The notes under the pieces: model-generated
What the model saw: only the letters and a program-made list of their open reading frames with translations
The model's database searches: none
What the model was told of the DNA's origin: nothing
Shown here: positions 37,872 to 48,600 of the stretch, one piece after another
Layout of the letters: each line of letters opens with the position of its first letter
Position numbering within the stretch: the stretch's first letter is position 1
Origin: Vanilla planifolia
Taxonomy: Eukaryota > Streptophyta > Magnoliopsida > Asparagales > Orchidaceae
Reading direction: 5' to 3'
Assembly (NCBI GenBank): GCA_023846275.1
Contig: CM043870.1
Location: 6,199,527 to 6,263,526 of the forward strand
Length of the DNA stretch: 64,000 bases
Translations under genes and position numbers: made by a program

Positions 37872-38726
37872 AAGGCGGACTCGGCACGTAGCCACGGCGG
37901 ACTTGGCACCCCTCTCAAGCTGGACTCGGCCACGGCGGCGGTTTCCAGACCGCACGTAGCCAAAGTGTGTGTTGAATTAGACATCACTAAGGAGCTCCCG
38001 AAGAGAATGCGTATCTCCTCTGTCACCGGTGTGAAAGATGGAGGCTTCTGGCTTCCCATTGTTTACGAAAACCTCCCTCCGTATTGCTTCCACTGCAGGA
38101 CCATCGGCCACTCTAAAGAGGATTGCAGAAGCCGTGCAGCGAAAGCTAAGGTCTCGAAGGCAGACAAAGGCAAACAGGTGGCGGTGGGCACCTTGCCTTC
38201 CACGGACTCGTCTCCTAAACAACGTTTCTTTCAAAACGGGCAATGCAGCTCCCCTAAATCCCCTCTGACGGTTCCTTCCCAGCCTTTGCAGGCGGCTGGT
38301 GACAGTGCTGTCGCAGCCGACCCCTGTGATCAGGTGTATCAACTCGCCCTGAAGGCAGCACAAGCTGAACTTGCCTTGCTTCGGAGTCCTGACCCCATCC
38401 TGACTCCTTCTCCGTCGGCGGAAGATTCATTTGTTGAAGACTCGGCATCCTTTTTTAAGCCAACTCTCCTTCCCAGTCCCACGGGAGCCATCTCTCAGCC
38501 AAATTCCCCGCCTTGTGCGGCCTTAATAGACTCACCCCTCCCTTCAATCGTTGAACGGAACTCTGCTCCCACTACAGAAGATCCTCATGCCCTGGAATTC
38601 CCTCCGCTTACCCTCATCAAAACAAAAAAAAGAGGGGCAAAAAACAGAGCTTCATCGTCTGTGACTTCTCCTCCCCGTACTAGGAGCGCGGCGGGCTCTA
38701 AGCCGCCTTTAACTCCTAATGGTTAA
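37872..38726 (+). CDS. LINE ORF1 protein, N-terminally truncated (zinc knuckle)
   Basis: The frame is open from the LINE 5' end, so upstream coding sequence was lost on insertion; 284 codons remain. It contains RPHVAKVCVELD and LPPYCFHCRTIGHSKEDC, the CX2CX4HX4C knuckle that follows the DUF4283 domain in plant L1 ORF1 proteins, then a proline/serine-rich tail. ORF1 proteins bind the element RNA. No start codon is secure, since the first in-frame candidate at 37965 is GTG. The stop overlaps the ORF2 start by 8 nt. Confidence 0.85.
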   Translation, partial: KADSARSHGGLGTPLKLDSATAAVSRPHVAKVCVELDITKELPKRMRISSVTGVKDGGFWLPIVYENLPPYCFHCRTIGHSKEDCRSRAAKAKVSKADKGKQVAVGTLPSTDSSPKQRFFQNGQCSSPKSPLTVPSQPLQAAGDSAVAADPCDQVYQLALKAAQAELALLRSPDPILTPSPSAEDSFVEDSASFFKPTLLPSPTGAISQPNSPPCAALIDSPLPSIVERNSAPTTEDPHALEFPPLTLIKTKKRGAKNRASSSVTSPPRTRSAAGSKPPLTPNG

Positions 38727-41700
38727 CATCCTTTCCTGGAACGTCCGGGGGGTCGCCAACCATCCCACCCTCGGACGCCTTCGCCACCTCATCCGCTCCA
38801 ATCACGTCGACCTTGTCATCCTGATCGAACCCTTCTCTGGAATAGATCGCCTCCCCCTCCTCTGTCGCAATCTGGACCTACATGACGGCCTCAGTTCCCC
38901 CTCGGGTAAGATTTGGCTGCTTTGGTCCTCCAGATGCCTGGTGGCCCCTGTCAGTTCGTCCGACCAGGCCGTTACAGTCCAGGCCGCCTTTACTGATTCC
39001 CATTCCACAAAATTCATCACTGCGGTCTATGGAAAACACAACAGGAGCAGGCGCCGGCCTCTCTGGCAGTTCCTCGCGGACTCAAAACAGGCGGTGGGTG
39101 ATTCTCCCTGGTGCGTCTGTGGGGACTTCAATGTCACAATGATGGAGCAGGACCAAAGGGGAGCTGCAAGATTCCACAACAACGAAGCCAGCGATTTCCA
39201 TTCGGCTGTGATGGACGCTAATCTTCATATCCCGACGACTATCGGCGGACCTTTCACTTGGCAGGGCACGCGGCGCGGTGGATTGATCCTGAAAAGGTTA
39301 GATTATTTCCTTTGCAATGCTGGATGGTTGGAAACCTTCCCGGACGGCACCGTGGAAATTATGCCACGTACTGCGTCTGACCATGCACCCATTCTCTTCC
39401 GAGTCGCGCCCCGTCGCCGGCTAGGTGCAAAACCTTTCCGCTTCATTGATGCCTGGCTCAAGCACCCGGACATCGACGATCTGGTCCAGCGGTCGTGGAA
39501 CGTCCCAATAGCAGCGACAGGGATCTACAGGCTTATTGGTAAACTAGCGAGGCTTAAGGTATTGCTTAAAAGATGGAACAAGGACTCATTCGGGGACCTG
39601 TTCAGAAACAAGGATTTGGCAGAGCAGAACGTTCGCGATGCCGAAGCTGCCTTGGCGGCAAATGCCTGCCAGGAAAATGTCGACAGGCTTGCCTCAGCCA
39701 ATTCTTTGCTTCTTAATCGTCTGGAAACAGAGGAGGATTTCTGGAAGCAAAAGGCCGGCTTGCGGTGGATTAAAGAAGGCGATGCAAATACAAGCTTCTT
39801 TCACGCCTCTGTAAAAATGAAAAGGCATTCGCTTGGCATTCAAAAACTCAAAAATCCAGACGGCTCTTGGTCGGTAGGTGATGAGGAGTTAGCTGGCCTT
39901 CTCACAAACCATTTTCAAAACCTATTCCGGGACAATGGCTACTGCAGCTCAGACGCAGAAGGTATCCTTTGCCATTCCCCGATCTCTGTTTCGGAAAATC
40001 AAAACGATGATCTCTTGCGCCCCGCCGACGAACTGGAATTGCGCAGGGTGCTATCCACTATGCATGAATCAAGTGCCCCAGGACCGGATGGATACTCCGT
40101 CAAGTTCTTCAAAAAGTTTTGGACCCTGCTTGCACAAGACATGGTAGACGCCGCAAATGATTTCCTCATTGGCACCACGATCCCTAAGGCACTCGGGGCG
40201 GCGTGGATCTGCCTGATACCGAAGACGACGGCTGCCACTGCCCCTGCCGACTACAGGCCAATAACCCTTTGCAATGTAAACTGCAAAATCCTCACCAAGC
40301 TCCTCTCTTCACGGCTTTCAACTTTACTGCCTTCTATCATCTCGGTCGAGCAATCCGCATTTATCAAAGGACGCAACATCACAGACAATATCTTGATGGT
40401 GGAGGAAATGCTCTCTCGCCTCAACAAAAGAAGGAAATTCAGTAATGTGATCCTAAAACTGGACTTCAAGGCCGCATTCGACAAGTTGGGATGGTCTTTT
40501 CTTCTGGCGGCTCTCCGGGCAAGAGGCTTCAGCGAAAAATTCTGTGATTTGGTGCTGAACGTTCTTGACGCCACATGGTTATCAGTTTTAATCAACGGAT
40601 TTCCCAAAGGCTTCTTCAAGCCCAGTCGCGGTGTCCGTCAGGGAGATCCCCTCTCACCGGCACTGTTCATCATCGCTCTTGATGCACTTAGCCGGTGTCT
40701 CACTGCAGCGGTTGCTTCCCGTAGCATCCAAGCGTACGTGACTCCAAAACTTAGTCGTCCGACCACTCACCTGGCGTTCGCGGACGATGTGATTATATTC
40801 ACTACCGCGAACCGAGCCTCCCTTAAACAGCTATCACCCTTGCTCCAAACCTTCCTCAACGCTTCCTCCCTGGAACTTAACCGGAGTAAATCGTCGGTAA
40901 TACATGCTCGTTCCCCTTCCGCAGGTGCAAGAAGAAGAACACAGAACATCTTAGGATTCCATCATGCGAAACTTCCTTTCCTTCATCTTGGCTGCTGGTT
41001 GGATGTTGGAAGACCTCGTGCCTGCCATTTTCAACCGCTGCTGGACAAAATCAAATCTCGTATCTCTGCCTGGCAGAACAAGCTTCTCTCAATGGGTGGT
41101 AAGAAGGTGTTGATCAACTCTGTGCTCTCCTCCATGTCAGCATATATCTCGGCATCCCGGTCCCCTCCACAAAAGGTGGTCTCTTCCATCAACGGTGTCC
41201 TTGCCAACTTCTTCTGGGGAAAAAAAAACAATGCGCAAAAGCACCACTGGGCGGCGTGGCATAAGCTGGCGCGGCCAATTAACGGACACGGAATTGGAAT
41301 AATCAACCTCGGCGCTCAGATCCTGGCCCAATCGGCCAATCTTTGGTGGCGTTTACTTCACACAGTCACTCCCTGGTCACGCTTCCTCATCCAAGCCTAC
41401 CTGCGGCGCGGCGATGAAGTCTGGTCGACTCGCGGGGACTCTCCTGGCTGGCGTCGCTTGGTCGCCTTTTGCGATCGGCTGCCCTTCGTTCGTGTGAAGG
41501 AAGACAACGGTCTAACAAAATCCGATTCGGTCTACGGTTGCTCTCCAGGTTCGACCGGCTCAGCATCCTCCTCTCAATCCAACAGGCGGGTTCGGTCCAC
41601 CCAGCGGGACCTGGTCAGCCACCTCAACTGGATTGGACTATGGCTCAGCAGCTGTACGGACAACTTGGGACACTTCTCTTTCGCCAAGGCATATGGCTTC

Positions 41701-42234
41701 TTCTGCGGTACATCCCTTCCCCCTATTACCAAGCGATATGACAACAACAATCTGATTTGGCATAAAAGAATTCCGGAGAGAGTATCTATACTGCTGTGGA
41801 GACTACTCAACGATGCTCTTCCTCTGCCACCTAAGATCCAATCTATTGGCATTTCCCTTGCGCCAAAATGCCCCTTTTGCCTTTGTATTGACACTGTTGA
41901 GCATATCTTCTGGCAATGTTCGGTCACATATCCCACCTGGATTTGGTTTGAACGTCGCCTGAATATCTGCAGTCAGACTCCTCACCTCGTTCGGACTTTC
42001 AACTGGTGGACATACAAAAAATCCCTCAGCTCCCTCGCATTTTCAATCCCGGCCTCGATCTGTTGGATGGCTTGGAAATGCTGGAACTCGGCTTTGTATG
42101 ACGGTATCATCACAACCCCGGATAAATTCCTTTGGGACACACAGAGATTTCTGGTTCAACTTTACTACCATAGGTCAACTGGACACCTGCTTGCGGCAGA
42201 AGTCCTTACTCTTAGCAAACTAGGTCTCATGTAA
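38719..42234 (+). CDS. LINE ORF2 protein: endonuclease and reverse transcriptase
   Basis: This intact 1171-residue frame supplies the enzymes for target-primed reverse transcription. The N-terminal endonuclease (exonuclease/endonuclease/phosphatase fold) shows WNVRG at 7-11, E37, GDFNV at 135-139 and SDHAPI at 220-225. The reverse transcriptase shows SSAPGPDGY near 448, GVRQGDPLSP at 638-647 and the catalytic FADD at 687-690. A C-terminal zinc-binding region (zf-RVT type) has C1051, C1054, H1062 and C1067. ORF2 starts at an ATG overlapping the ORF1 stop (ATGGTTAA), which suggests termination-reinitiation. No internal stop or frameshift is seen. Confidence 0.95.
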   Translation: MVNILSWNVRGVANHPTLGRLRHLIRSNHVDLVILIEPFSGIDRLPLLCRNLDLHDGLSSPSGKIWLLWSSRCLVAPVSSSDQAVTVQAAFTDSHSTKFITAVYGKHNRSRRRPLWQFLADSKQAVGDSPWCVCGDFNVTMMEQDQRGAARFHNNEASDFHSAVMDANLHIPTTIGGPFTWQGTRRGGLILKRLDYFLCNAGWLETFPDGTVEIMPRTASDHAPILFRVAPRRRLGAKPFRFIDAWLKHPDIDDLVQRSWNVPIAATGIYRLIGKLARLKVLLKRWNKDSFGDLFRNKDLAEQNVRDAEAALAANACQENVDRLASANSLLLNRLETEEDFWKQKAGLRWIKEGDANTSFFHASVKMKRHSLGIQKLKNPDGSWSVGDEELAGLLTNHFQNLFRDNGYCSSDAEGILCHSPISVSENQNDDLLRPADELELRRVLSTMHESSAPGPDGYSVKFFKKFWTLLAQDMVDAANDFLIGTTIPKALGAAWICLIPKTTAATAPADYRPITLCNVNCKILTKLLSSRLSTLLPSIISVEQSAFIKGRNITDNILMVEEMLSRLNKRRKFSNVILKLDFKAAFDKLGWSFLLAALRARGFSEKFCDLVLNVLDATWLSVLINGFPKGFFKPSRGVRQGDPLSPALFIIALDALSRCLTAAVASRSIQAYVTPKLSRPTTHLAFADDVIIFTTANRASLKQLSPLLQTFLNASSLELNRSKSSVIHARSPSAGARRRTQNILGFHHAKLPFLHLGCWLDVGRPRACHFQPLLDKIKSRISAWQNKLLSMGGKKVLINSVLSSMSAYISASRSPPQKVVSSINGVLANFFWGKKNNAQKHHWAAWHKLARPINGHGIGIINLGAQILAQSANLWWRLLHTVTPWSRFLIQAYLRRGDEVWSTRGDSPGWRRLVAFCDRLPFVRVKEDNGLTKSDSVYGCSPGSTGSASSSQSNRRVRSTQRDLVSHLNWIGLWLSSCTDNLGHFSFAKAYGFFCGTSLPPITKRYDNNNLIWHKRIPERVSILLWRLLNDALPLPPKIQSIGISLAPKCPFCLCIDTVEHIFWQCSVTYPTWIWFERRLNICSQTPHLVRTFNWWTYKKSLSSLAFSIPASICWMAWKCWNSALYDGIITTPDKFLWDTQRFLVQLYYHRSTGHLLAAEVLTLSKLGLM

Positions 42235-42278
42235 CTCCCGCTCTTGGTAGTAGGATCGTCATGTACCTTTCCCTTCCT

Positions 42279-42298
42279 AATAAAATGCTCGTTTAAGA

Positions 42299-42329
<31 letters not shown>
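42279..42329 (+). terminator. LINE polyadenylation signal and poly(A) tail
   Basis: AATAAA at 42279-42284 is followed 17 bp later by an uninterrupted run of 28 A (42302-42329), the copied poly(A) tail of the LINE RNA. The last three A may belong to the target duplication. Confidence 0.85.
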
Positions 42330-42332
<3 letters not shown>

Positions 42333-42604
42333 GCAGATCAAGCCCGCCCAGATCCAACGGGCGAGAGTAATTTCGAACGGCTGTTTAATCAGCGCCGTTC
42401 GTTCAGCGCGTGGGATCCAATGGTTCAGATCAAGTCCGCCCGGATCAGACGGTCTAGAGATGATCAAGTCGTGAAGTCCATCCAGCCGTCCATTCTTGAA
42501 GCGGGATCGGACGGCTGCTGCCTTTTCGGGCTTCCGGCAACGGCTATTTTCCGGATTTCCTTTTACAGTTTTTTTCTAGCCGTTTGGAATTGCTTTTTGG
42601 TAGA

Positions 42605-42616
42605 CTATATATATAG
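42605..42616 (+). promoter_or_regulatory. TATA-like box of LTR A
   Basis: CTATATATATAG is the only strong TATA match in the non-LINE part of this LTR. The sister element has CTATAAATAG at the corresponding place on the minus strand (52661-52670). The conserved position suggests the LTR promoter. Confidence 0.55.
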
Positions 42617-44328
42617 GACATTTTACAATTTATGAAATTTGATGAATCCACTTGCAAAAATCTTCAAAAACTAAGGAAAAAGGCCAAAACCGAGAGCAAC
42701 AATTGGCATACTTGTGGGAGCTACGGGTTCAACCTTCTTCTCAAATTTCAACAGCTTTCTTCCACACTTCGTTGCATCATTCGGTAACATTGAGTTGTGC
42801 CACTTTGCTTTGAGAAATTAAAGGTGTAGGATTTTTGTATGCATTGCTATTGTAAAAAATTGTACGCTTCATTGTAGCTGGATTTGTTCGGATTTTTGGT
42901 GTCTCGTTGGAGCACCGGTTGTACTTGGTTTACCCCTACCGGCTTCGGCAAAAGGGAGTGGTTAGTGGAAGCCCGATCGGGTTGATCGGGGGTGGATGTA
43001 GGCACGGGTTTGGCAGAACCACCTAAAAATCTTTGTCTCCTTTTTTCTTGTTTTATTATTGCATTTTTCGTTTTTATTTCACAATTTATTTACAAACGTT
43101 TTTAATTGAAAGAATTTTCAAAATCTAAATTTTAGTGAAAAGCACAATTCACCCCTCCCTCTTGTGCGTTGTTCTCACACGATTTACATCATTGGGTACA
43201 CTTGGAGGGTCCTTTGGCCCTATTGGTAGCTCTTTTAAGCCACTATTGTAGGGTCTTTTTATCCTAATGCTTTATAGGCCTTTGGCCTTATTGCGAGGGT
43301 ATTCGTCTAATAGTCTTTTAGCAAAAAAGATTATTAAAACAAGCCTTATTGTTTGACAAGGGATAAACCTAAATCTAAGTTCGAATCACCTGAGAATATC
43401 TTATATCATTTACTTTTTCATATGTCCCACACAAAAGTTTTAAAGTTATAAAAATATCTATAAAACAAGATTTATATGAACAATTACAAATTCCAAAAAA
43501 AATTTTGTTCTATTACTTGTGAATAATACAATTGTGAATTTGGGTTTTTACAATTCACCTCTATTGTGTAGACATCATAAAGCTCTTATTTTTAACACTA
43601 GAGAGAGAAAATATGTGAAAAGTATTGGGTAAATGTTCTTACTATGTATGATTTATATTGGAAGTGTGATATGTATATTTAATTTACAACTTGTAATCAC
43701 TATACTCTGTATTGGTTGTAATATTATAATTTTGTGACACATGACATTAGAGGCAACTACCTTGGTAGTGGATCCTTTTGGATGCATGAATGTATCATCG
43801 ATTGAGATATAATAATGATATGATGTTTTATTTGTTCTATTTTAGAAATGTTAACTTTATTTTGAGTTATAAATATATTGTAATATATATTAATAATTGT
43901 TGTTGATATGTAAATATTTGTATATGAAAAAATTATAAATTTTTAAAGAAGAATCTATTCGTTTGAATTTTTAATTTTTTAATTAATTTTGATTAATGTA
44001 TAACATTGAAATGGTATTAAAAGAGAATTGCAGTTGATTTTTTGCCAACCCAGCCTAAATGATTGTTTGTGTCCTAAATTTAATTGTTTACATTGATGAT
44101 TGATCCAATGTTGATACTACTAGATGCTTATCGGGTGAGGAGGATAGGTAGTGCATGATAATAATTGTTACCTTGCTCTGAACTCGACACAAAGAAATCC
44201 TGACAAAAGCATACTGTGAGGGTTAGGCCAAGATCATATGGAACATGCCACGAAGGCAACCAGGAAAGAAGGGTCTACTTCCACTCAAAGAGACCAAACC
44301 AGGTAACAAAAAGGCATTAGCGTTCACA

Positions 44329-44348
44329 TGAGAGAGAGAGAGAGAGAA
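44329..44348. repeat. (GA)n microsatellite
   Basis: About nine to ten GA dinucleotides in a row, visible directly. Confidence 0.9.
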
Positions 44349-46308
44349 GATAATTACAATTAAGTTTGATGTTTATTAAAAATTTTGTGAAATAATTAAT
44401 TCCATCACAAAATAAACAGGTGAGATTTCCCTCAAATTATATTTTCTATGATTTAAAACAACCCATGAACCTTTTGGAAATATTATATTGACCATCTCAT
44501 TTGCTATGATTTATAAGAATTATTACAAAAGCTAATTTATTTATGAAAAATTATTTTAACACATAAATACAAGCTTAGGAACGTTCACACAATTATCTTT
44601 AACAATTAAATAGATATCTAGTAAAAAAATAATACTTGAGAGTAAACTATTTGGTACAAATAACAAAATCAATGCAAAAGCCAAAGCATTTTGAGACACA
44701 ATTATCCCATCACAAAAAGTCATAGAAGGCTATTTCTTTTTAATGATCGTTGCACTAACAATTGTTAGAATCATTCTCCAGTATGACAATGTGAAAGGAA
44801 TACTCTTATATGTGAAATTCTGATCTTCAATTTTACTCATAAGGTGTATATTTTGACCATAAGACATCATTGCCTCTATAGCTACATTGTTTTGATCAAT
44901 CCACTAACTTAGGTTTGAAACATATTATTCACCATATTCCAAAGATAGTGTGCACACTCACACATAATGGACTCAGCTGTAAATGATTTAATTGCTCAAG
45001 TCTAACCACAGCCACAATACATAGAATTGTGAATCTTCATGGTTTGGTTCATCATGTAATCACATTTTGCACCCTCAACAATTGCATGCATATTCTATGC
45101 AAACAAAAATCACCATGGGAAACAACCTATTTGGAACTAACAACATCCACGTTTACACCATTTTTGTTCAATAAGAACTGAATCAATAGTTTGCAATACA
45201 ATCACTCCCAAACCACAAACAAGTCCACAAGTAATTTTTGTGACAAGAGCTCAAAACTAATCCTTACAATTTCTCACTTGTGGTAGGTTCTAAAAGTAAC
45301 TAAAATTGAACACCCACTAGGCCTCTATCTTGGCCATTTCTATGAGGTTTATAAATAGTAACTCCTACTTCGATTTCCTTAGCTTTGGAATAATTTAAAA
45401 CTTTTTCAACATTGTGAACTGGCCTTTTAAAGTGTTTATTAACAAAGCCCTATATGGATGAATAAAAAAACTCTAAGCAGTGTCAAAGAACTAAACATTA
45501 CCTTGAGTGTCATCTTCATTATTTTTTGACCTCCAACATACAACTTCTACAACCATTGACCAATTATCTGGGGCACTCCAGTGCATTCTTAAATATCTCT
45601 TAAACCTTTCGCACGTAAGCATCACAACTTCTACTCAAGGAACTGTAGTTCCTTCAAGTTCATGTTGGTTGTGCACCCTTGGTTAACGATGATGTAGAAG
45701 AAGTAAATCAAAGAATTCTAGAGCTCCTTGAGATCTACCTAGATAATTCAATTCTTAAATGTTAGCAAGATTGGGCCATAATTAAACAAATTTTAAGAAG
45801 AATGATAAAGGAAAAGCTAGCATTGAGGTTAAATCTAAGGCATGTGTAGTGAGAGCCTCACCACCTAAAATGTAATGAAGATGTGCATTTGGACTAATCA
45901 TTTCTTTAAGGATAAAGAAGCAATACAAATTCACATTTGTATTCCAATTATTATGAAATCAATGTTTTCACTTGGAAACTAGCATGGACAAAGTGCTTTT
46001 TGTGTTAATATCTCAATGACATCATGAAGTGATTTCATATGTTAATCAACATCTAAATGCATAAAGATGTATTCTACTTTGATGCTACTAGCATTTTGGA
46101 AAAATTTTATTTTCCAATCAATATCTAAATGCATCAGATGCATAGTACATTAATGTTAAACCATTATTAGAATGAAAATATTAAGTTACTTTTCTATTGG
46201 CCTTCACATCTAAACTGAATAAACACTACACATTCCTTATAAGATAATTTATATTATTTATCAACTAAAGTGCAGTTTATCTACCTAGCTCTCATTGCAT
46301 ACAAATAT

Positions 46309-46380
46309 ACATACATAAACACACGCATACTCACACATATATATACATACATACACACAAACACATACACATAAATATAC
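46309..46380. repeat. CATA/CACA-rich microsatellite region
   Basis: Degenerate runs of CATA, CACA and TATA words over about 70 bp. Confidence 0.8.
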
Positions 46381-47489
46381 CAAGGGATGCTTAATAGGCC
46401 ATATTTGTTTTAAAGTCAATTTCAAGAAACTCGTGTATTTTATGGGTACAATAAATACCTTCCTTCATTTGTTGAACTTATACAGGTTATTCATTTAATC
46501 CCACATATAAAAATTAATGTCTAAAAACTATGACCCATTCATAATCATTGATCTTTTCATGTTTTTAATCTTTTAAATATTGATTAAATCCAATTAAACC
46601 TAACTACTAGCTTAAATGATAAGAACAACTCTTTAGGGCCTACCAATTTAAGCCCTATCCAATTAACTTTCTATAAAAAAGAATTTTAAATTTAATAAAC
46701 TCATAGGATTAAATGAAAACCCAACTCGTTTTAAAAACACTCATACATGCATATATGTATATATAAACATATATGTGAGTATGTTTGTTTTGAGTGATCC
46801 TTCTAGGATATGTTTGTTTTGAGTGAAAAGAAAGAAAAAAAGGGCAAACACCAAATAAAAATAATGTGATATCAATTTTACAAAGTTCGATCAACCACAG
46901 TGAAAAGTGCGATGAATATAATTTTATGTTAGTATATAATTTTAATCTAACAACTTAATATTAACATCATAGTGTAGAGATAATTTTTTACATCGACAAT
47001 TTCTTTAATGTATGCTAATCTTCTTTTATATACAACAAACAACACTAAATGAAAATTCATTAGAAAATCAATTTCATTGTAACCAAATTTTCTCATAGGA
47101 AATCATTTTTATTTCTATAATTTTCCCTCCTACCAAACTTAAGCCATAACCTTCAATGATCTACTAACACACATATCAACGCCATAAATCTCCATTACAA
47201 CCCTTTAGTTCTCCATTTTTTCAGAAGTACTTTTCATATAAGTCATATTTGACATAAAATACATATTTAATAAACTAGAAAATTTTAAAAAATTAATTAT
47301 CTCTAATAAAAAAATAATTGTTGAGAATTTAAAAGCATTAATAAAAAATAAAAGGAATTCAAGTTTCTTCCAATATTTATTGTTTCACATCTATGCTACA
47401 TAACTTTTTTATGCTTAAACAAATGAAAAGTAAACTATTTTAAGCTAAAGTAAAAACTATATTCAAACTTGGAAGGATGAGCAGCTTAC

Positions 47490-47981
47490 ATGCACATCAA
47501 GTGATGGTTGGTCTCTCTTTGATGTGTCCACTGAATGCATGATCTGCTTTCCAATTATCTCATTCATACTTCAAAAAAATAAAAAATAAAAAACAAAAAA
47601 AAAAAAAAAAATCAGAGAAAACATTGTTTTTAATCAATTTCATATTTCTAAAATTCAGCATTTTTATACATATATATTTAATGCATCTGTAACACTTTGA
47701 TCAAAAAAGATAGAAGAACAGCACAAGAGCTTCATCTTTTCACTTCACCCCCGCTTAAAGGGAAGAATTACACGTCCTCCCCTCTCCGGCCGGACTTACC
47801 TCGAGCTGGCGAACTCGAAGAGTTTGCCGGTGGAGGAGAAGACGATAAGCCCCACTTCGGCGTCGCAGAGTATGGCGAGCTCCTCCGCCTTCTTGAAAAT
47901 TCCCCTCCTCCGCTTCGAGAACGTCACCTGCCTCGCCGTCGCGTTGTCTATCTTCTTTATTTGTATCTTCTCCCTCGCCAT
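47490..47981 (-). CDS. MADS-box transcription factor, SVP/StMADS11-like (exons 1-2)
   Basis: Exon 1 (47800-47981, 182 bp) encodes the MADS DNA-binding and dimerisation domain. It begins [20 protein letters not shown] and includes [18 protein letters not shown] and [17 protein letters not shown], closest to the SVP/AGL24 group of flowering-time and dormancy regulators. Its GTAAGT donor and a 231-bp intron lead to exon 2 (47490-47568, 79 bp, GTAAGC donor). The join gives a continuous [13 protein letters not shown] followed by QPSLDVH, the start of the I region. Exon 2 is diverged from the usual family sequence. No K-box exons were found to the left, so the gene is either truncated or has a long intron 2. 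Confidence 0.85.
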
Positions 47982-48600
47982 CGCCGGCCTCGAACGAGAA
48001 GCTAGAAAGGGAGGTTTTGGGTTTTTCTTTTTTCGCCGCCGGTGGAAGAGCGGGACCTTTCCAAAAGAAGCCCGACACCGACACGAACCCTAATGAGGAG
48101 CTCGCCAGAACTCCAGATGACTGTTTCTTCGCCAAAATTGGATCTCTTTCCTCTTTGGGCAACACAACTCCTCTCTGGTCCCGCGTTGCTTCTGATTTGT
48201 GGTCGGAGAAGGCAAGTCAGGAAACGGGTCCGTTAATGGGGTGCAATCTGGAAATTTATAAGACGTGGATCTTTTTTCGGGTTTTCTGCATCGGATTTTG
48301 GGCCATCCGTACGTGTGGTGGTCCAGTGTGATTCGCGCTGCGCCACTTGTGTTTAATTTTTTCAATATGGTGGGGCCGGACGAAATCACGCACTTTTCAA
48401 TTCCCGCTCGTGGTAAAATCCCGTGCAAGTTTGCATTAAGATGCGCGTTAAAGCAGATCCAATGGTCAGTTGGCAGTACTTTTCAGGAGCATCTGACATC
48501 CGTACATCGATGTAACTTTTCTGAATTTTGTATTAATCAAAATTCAGCAATTTAACACGGCATTTAATGCGTCGCTAACACGAGTTTTGTCCGCTTGTGG
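47982..48600 (-). promoter_or_regulatory. Presumed 5' leader and promoter region of the MADS-box gene
   Basis: This stretch upstream of the MADS ATG is clearly richer in G and C than the surrounding DNA. Minus-strand pyrimidine/purine tracts directly before the start codon look like a plant 5' leader. The overlapping open frames are by-products of the composition. No TATA box or CArG box is asserted. Confidence 0.45.

Larger units (their letters stand above)
37870..42326 (+). mobile_element. L1-type LINE (non-LTR retrotransposon), 5'-truncated
   Basis: The element is 4.46 kb with partial ORF1, complete ORF2, a polyadenylation signal AATAAA at 42279-42284 and a poly(A) tail of up to 28 A at 42302-42329. 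The 11-bp target duplication AAAGGCGCAGA lies at 37859-37869 and 42327-42337; its leading A residues overlap the tail. The family A LTR at 52053-53903 shows the uninterrupted target. The 5' end falls inside ORF1, typical of incomplete reverse transcription. The perfect tail and open frames point to a recent insertion. Confidence 0.95.
36992..43191 (+). mobile_element. Solo LTR of retrotransposon family A, split by a LINE
   Basis: The element starts TGTTGTACCC and ends ACATCA, and is flanked by the 5-bp duplication TTGGG at 36987-36991 and 43192-43196. Without the LINE and its duplicated target it is about 1.73 kb. It is homologous along its length to the minus-strand element at 52053-53903. 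Only LTR-like sequence is present, with no primer site, gag or pol, so it is a solo LTR left by LTR-LTR recombination. A TATA-like motif lies at 42605-42616. Confidence 0.88.
43197..47489. other. AT-rich region between LTR A and the MADS-box exons
   Basis: No intact gene is visible. A (GA)n run lies near 44329-44348 and a CATA/CACA-rich microsatellite stretch at about 46309-46380. If the MADS-box gene is complete, its exon 3 onward should lie here, but I found only one weak candidate (45634-45669). Confidence 0.5.

Noticed and set aside
37694-38448. Several minus-strand frames of 64-128 residues
   Set aside because: They are antisense shadows of LINE ORF1 and LTR sequence, with no domain of their own.
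45240-45960. Possible decayed transposase or other coding sequence on the minus strand
   Set aside because: Short stretches look protein-like, but stops are frequent and I could not match a family with any confidence.
47755-48165. 136-residue minus-strand frame overlapping the MADS exon
   Set aside because: It is another frame of the MADS exon 1 and its leader. The MADS frame has the conserved domain.
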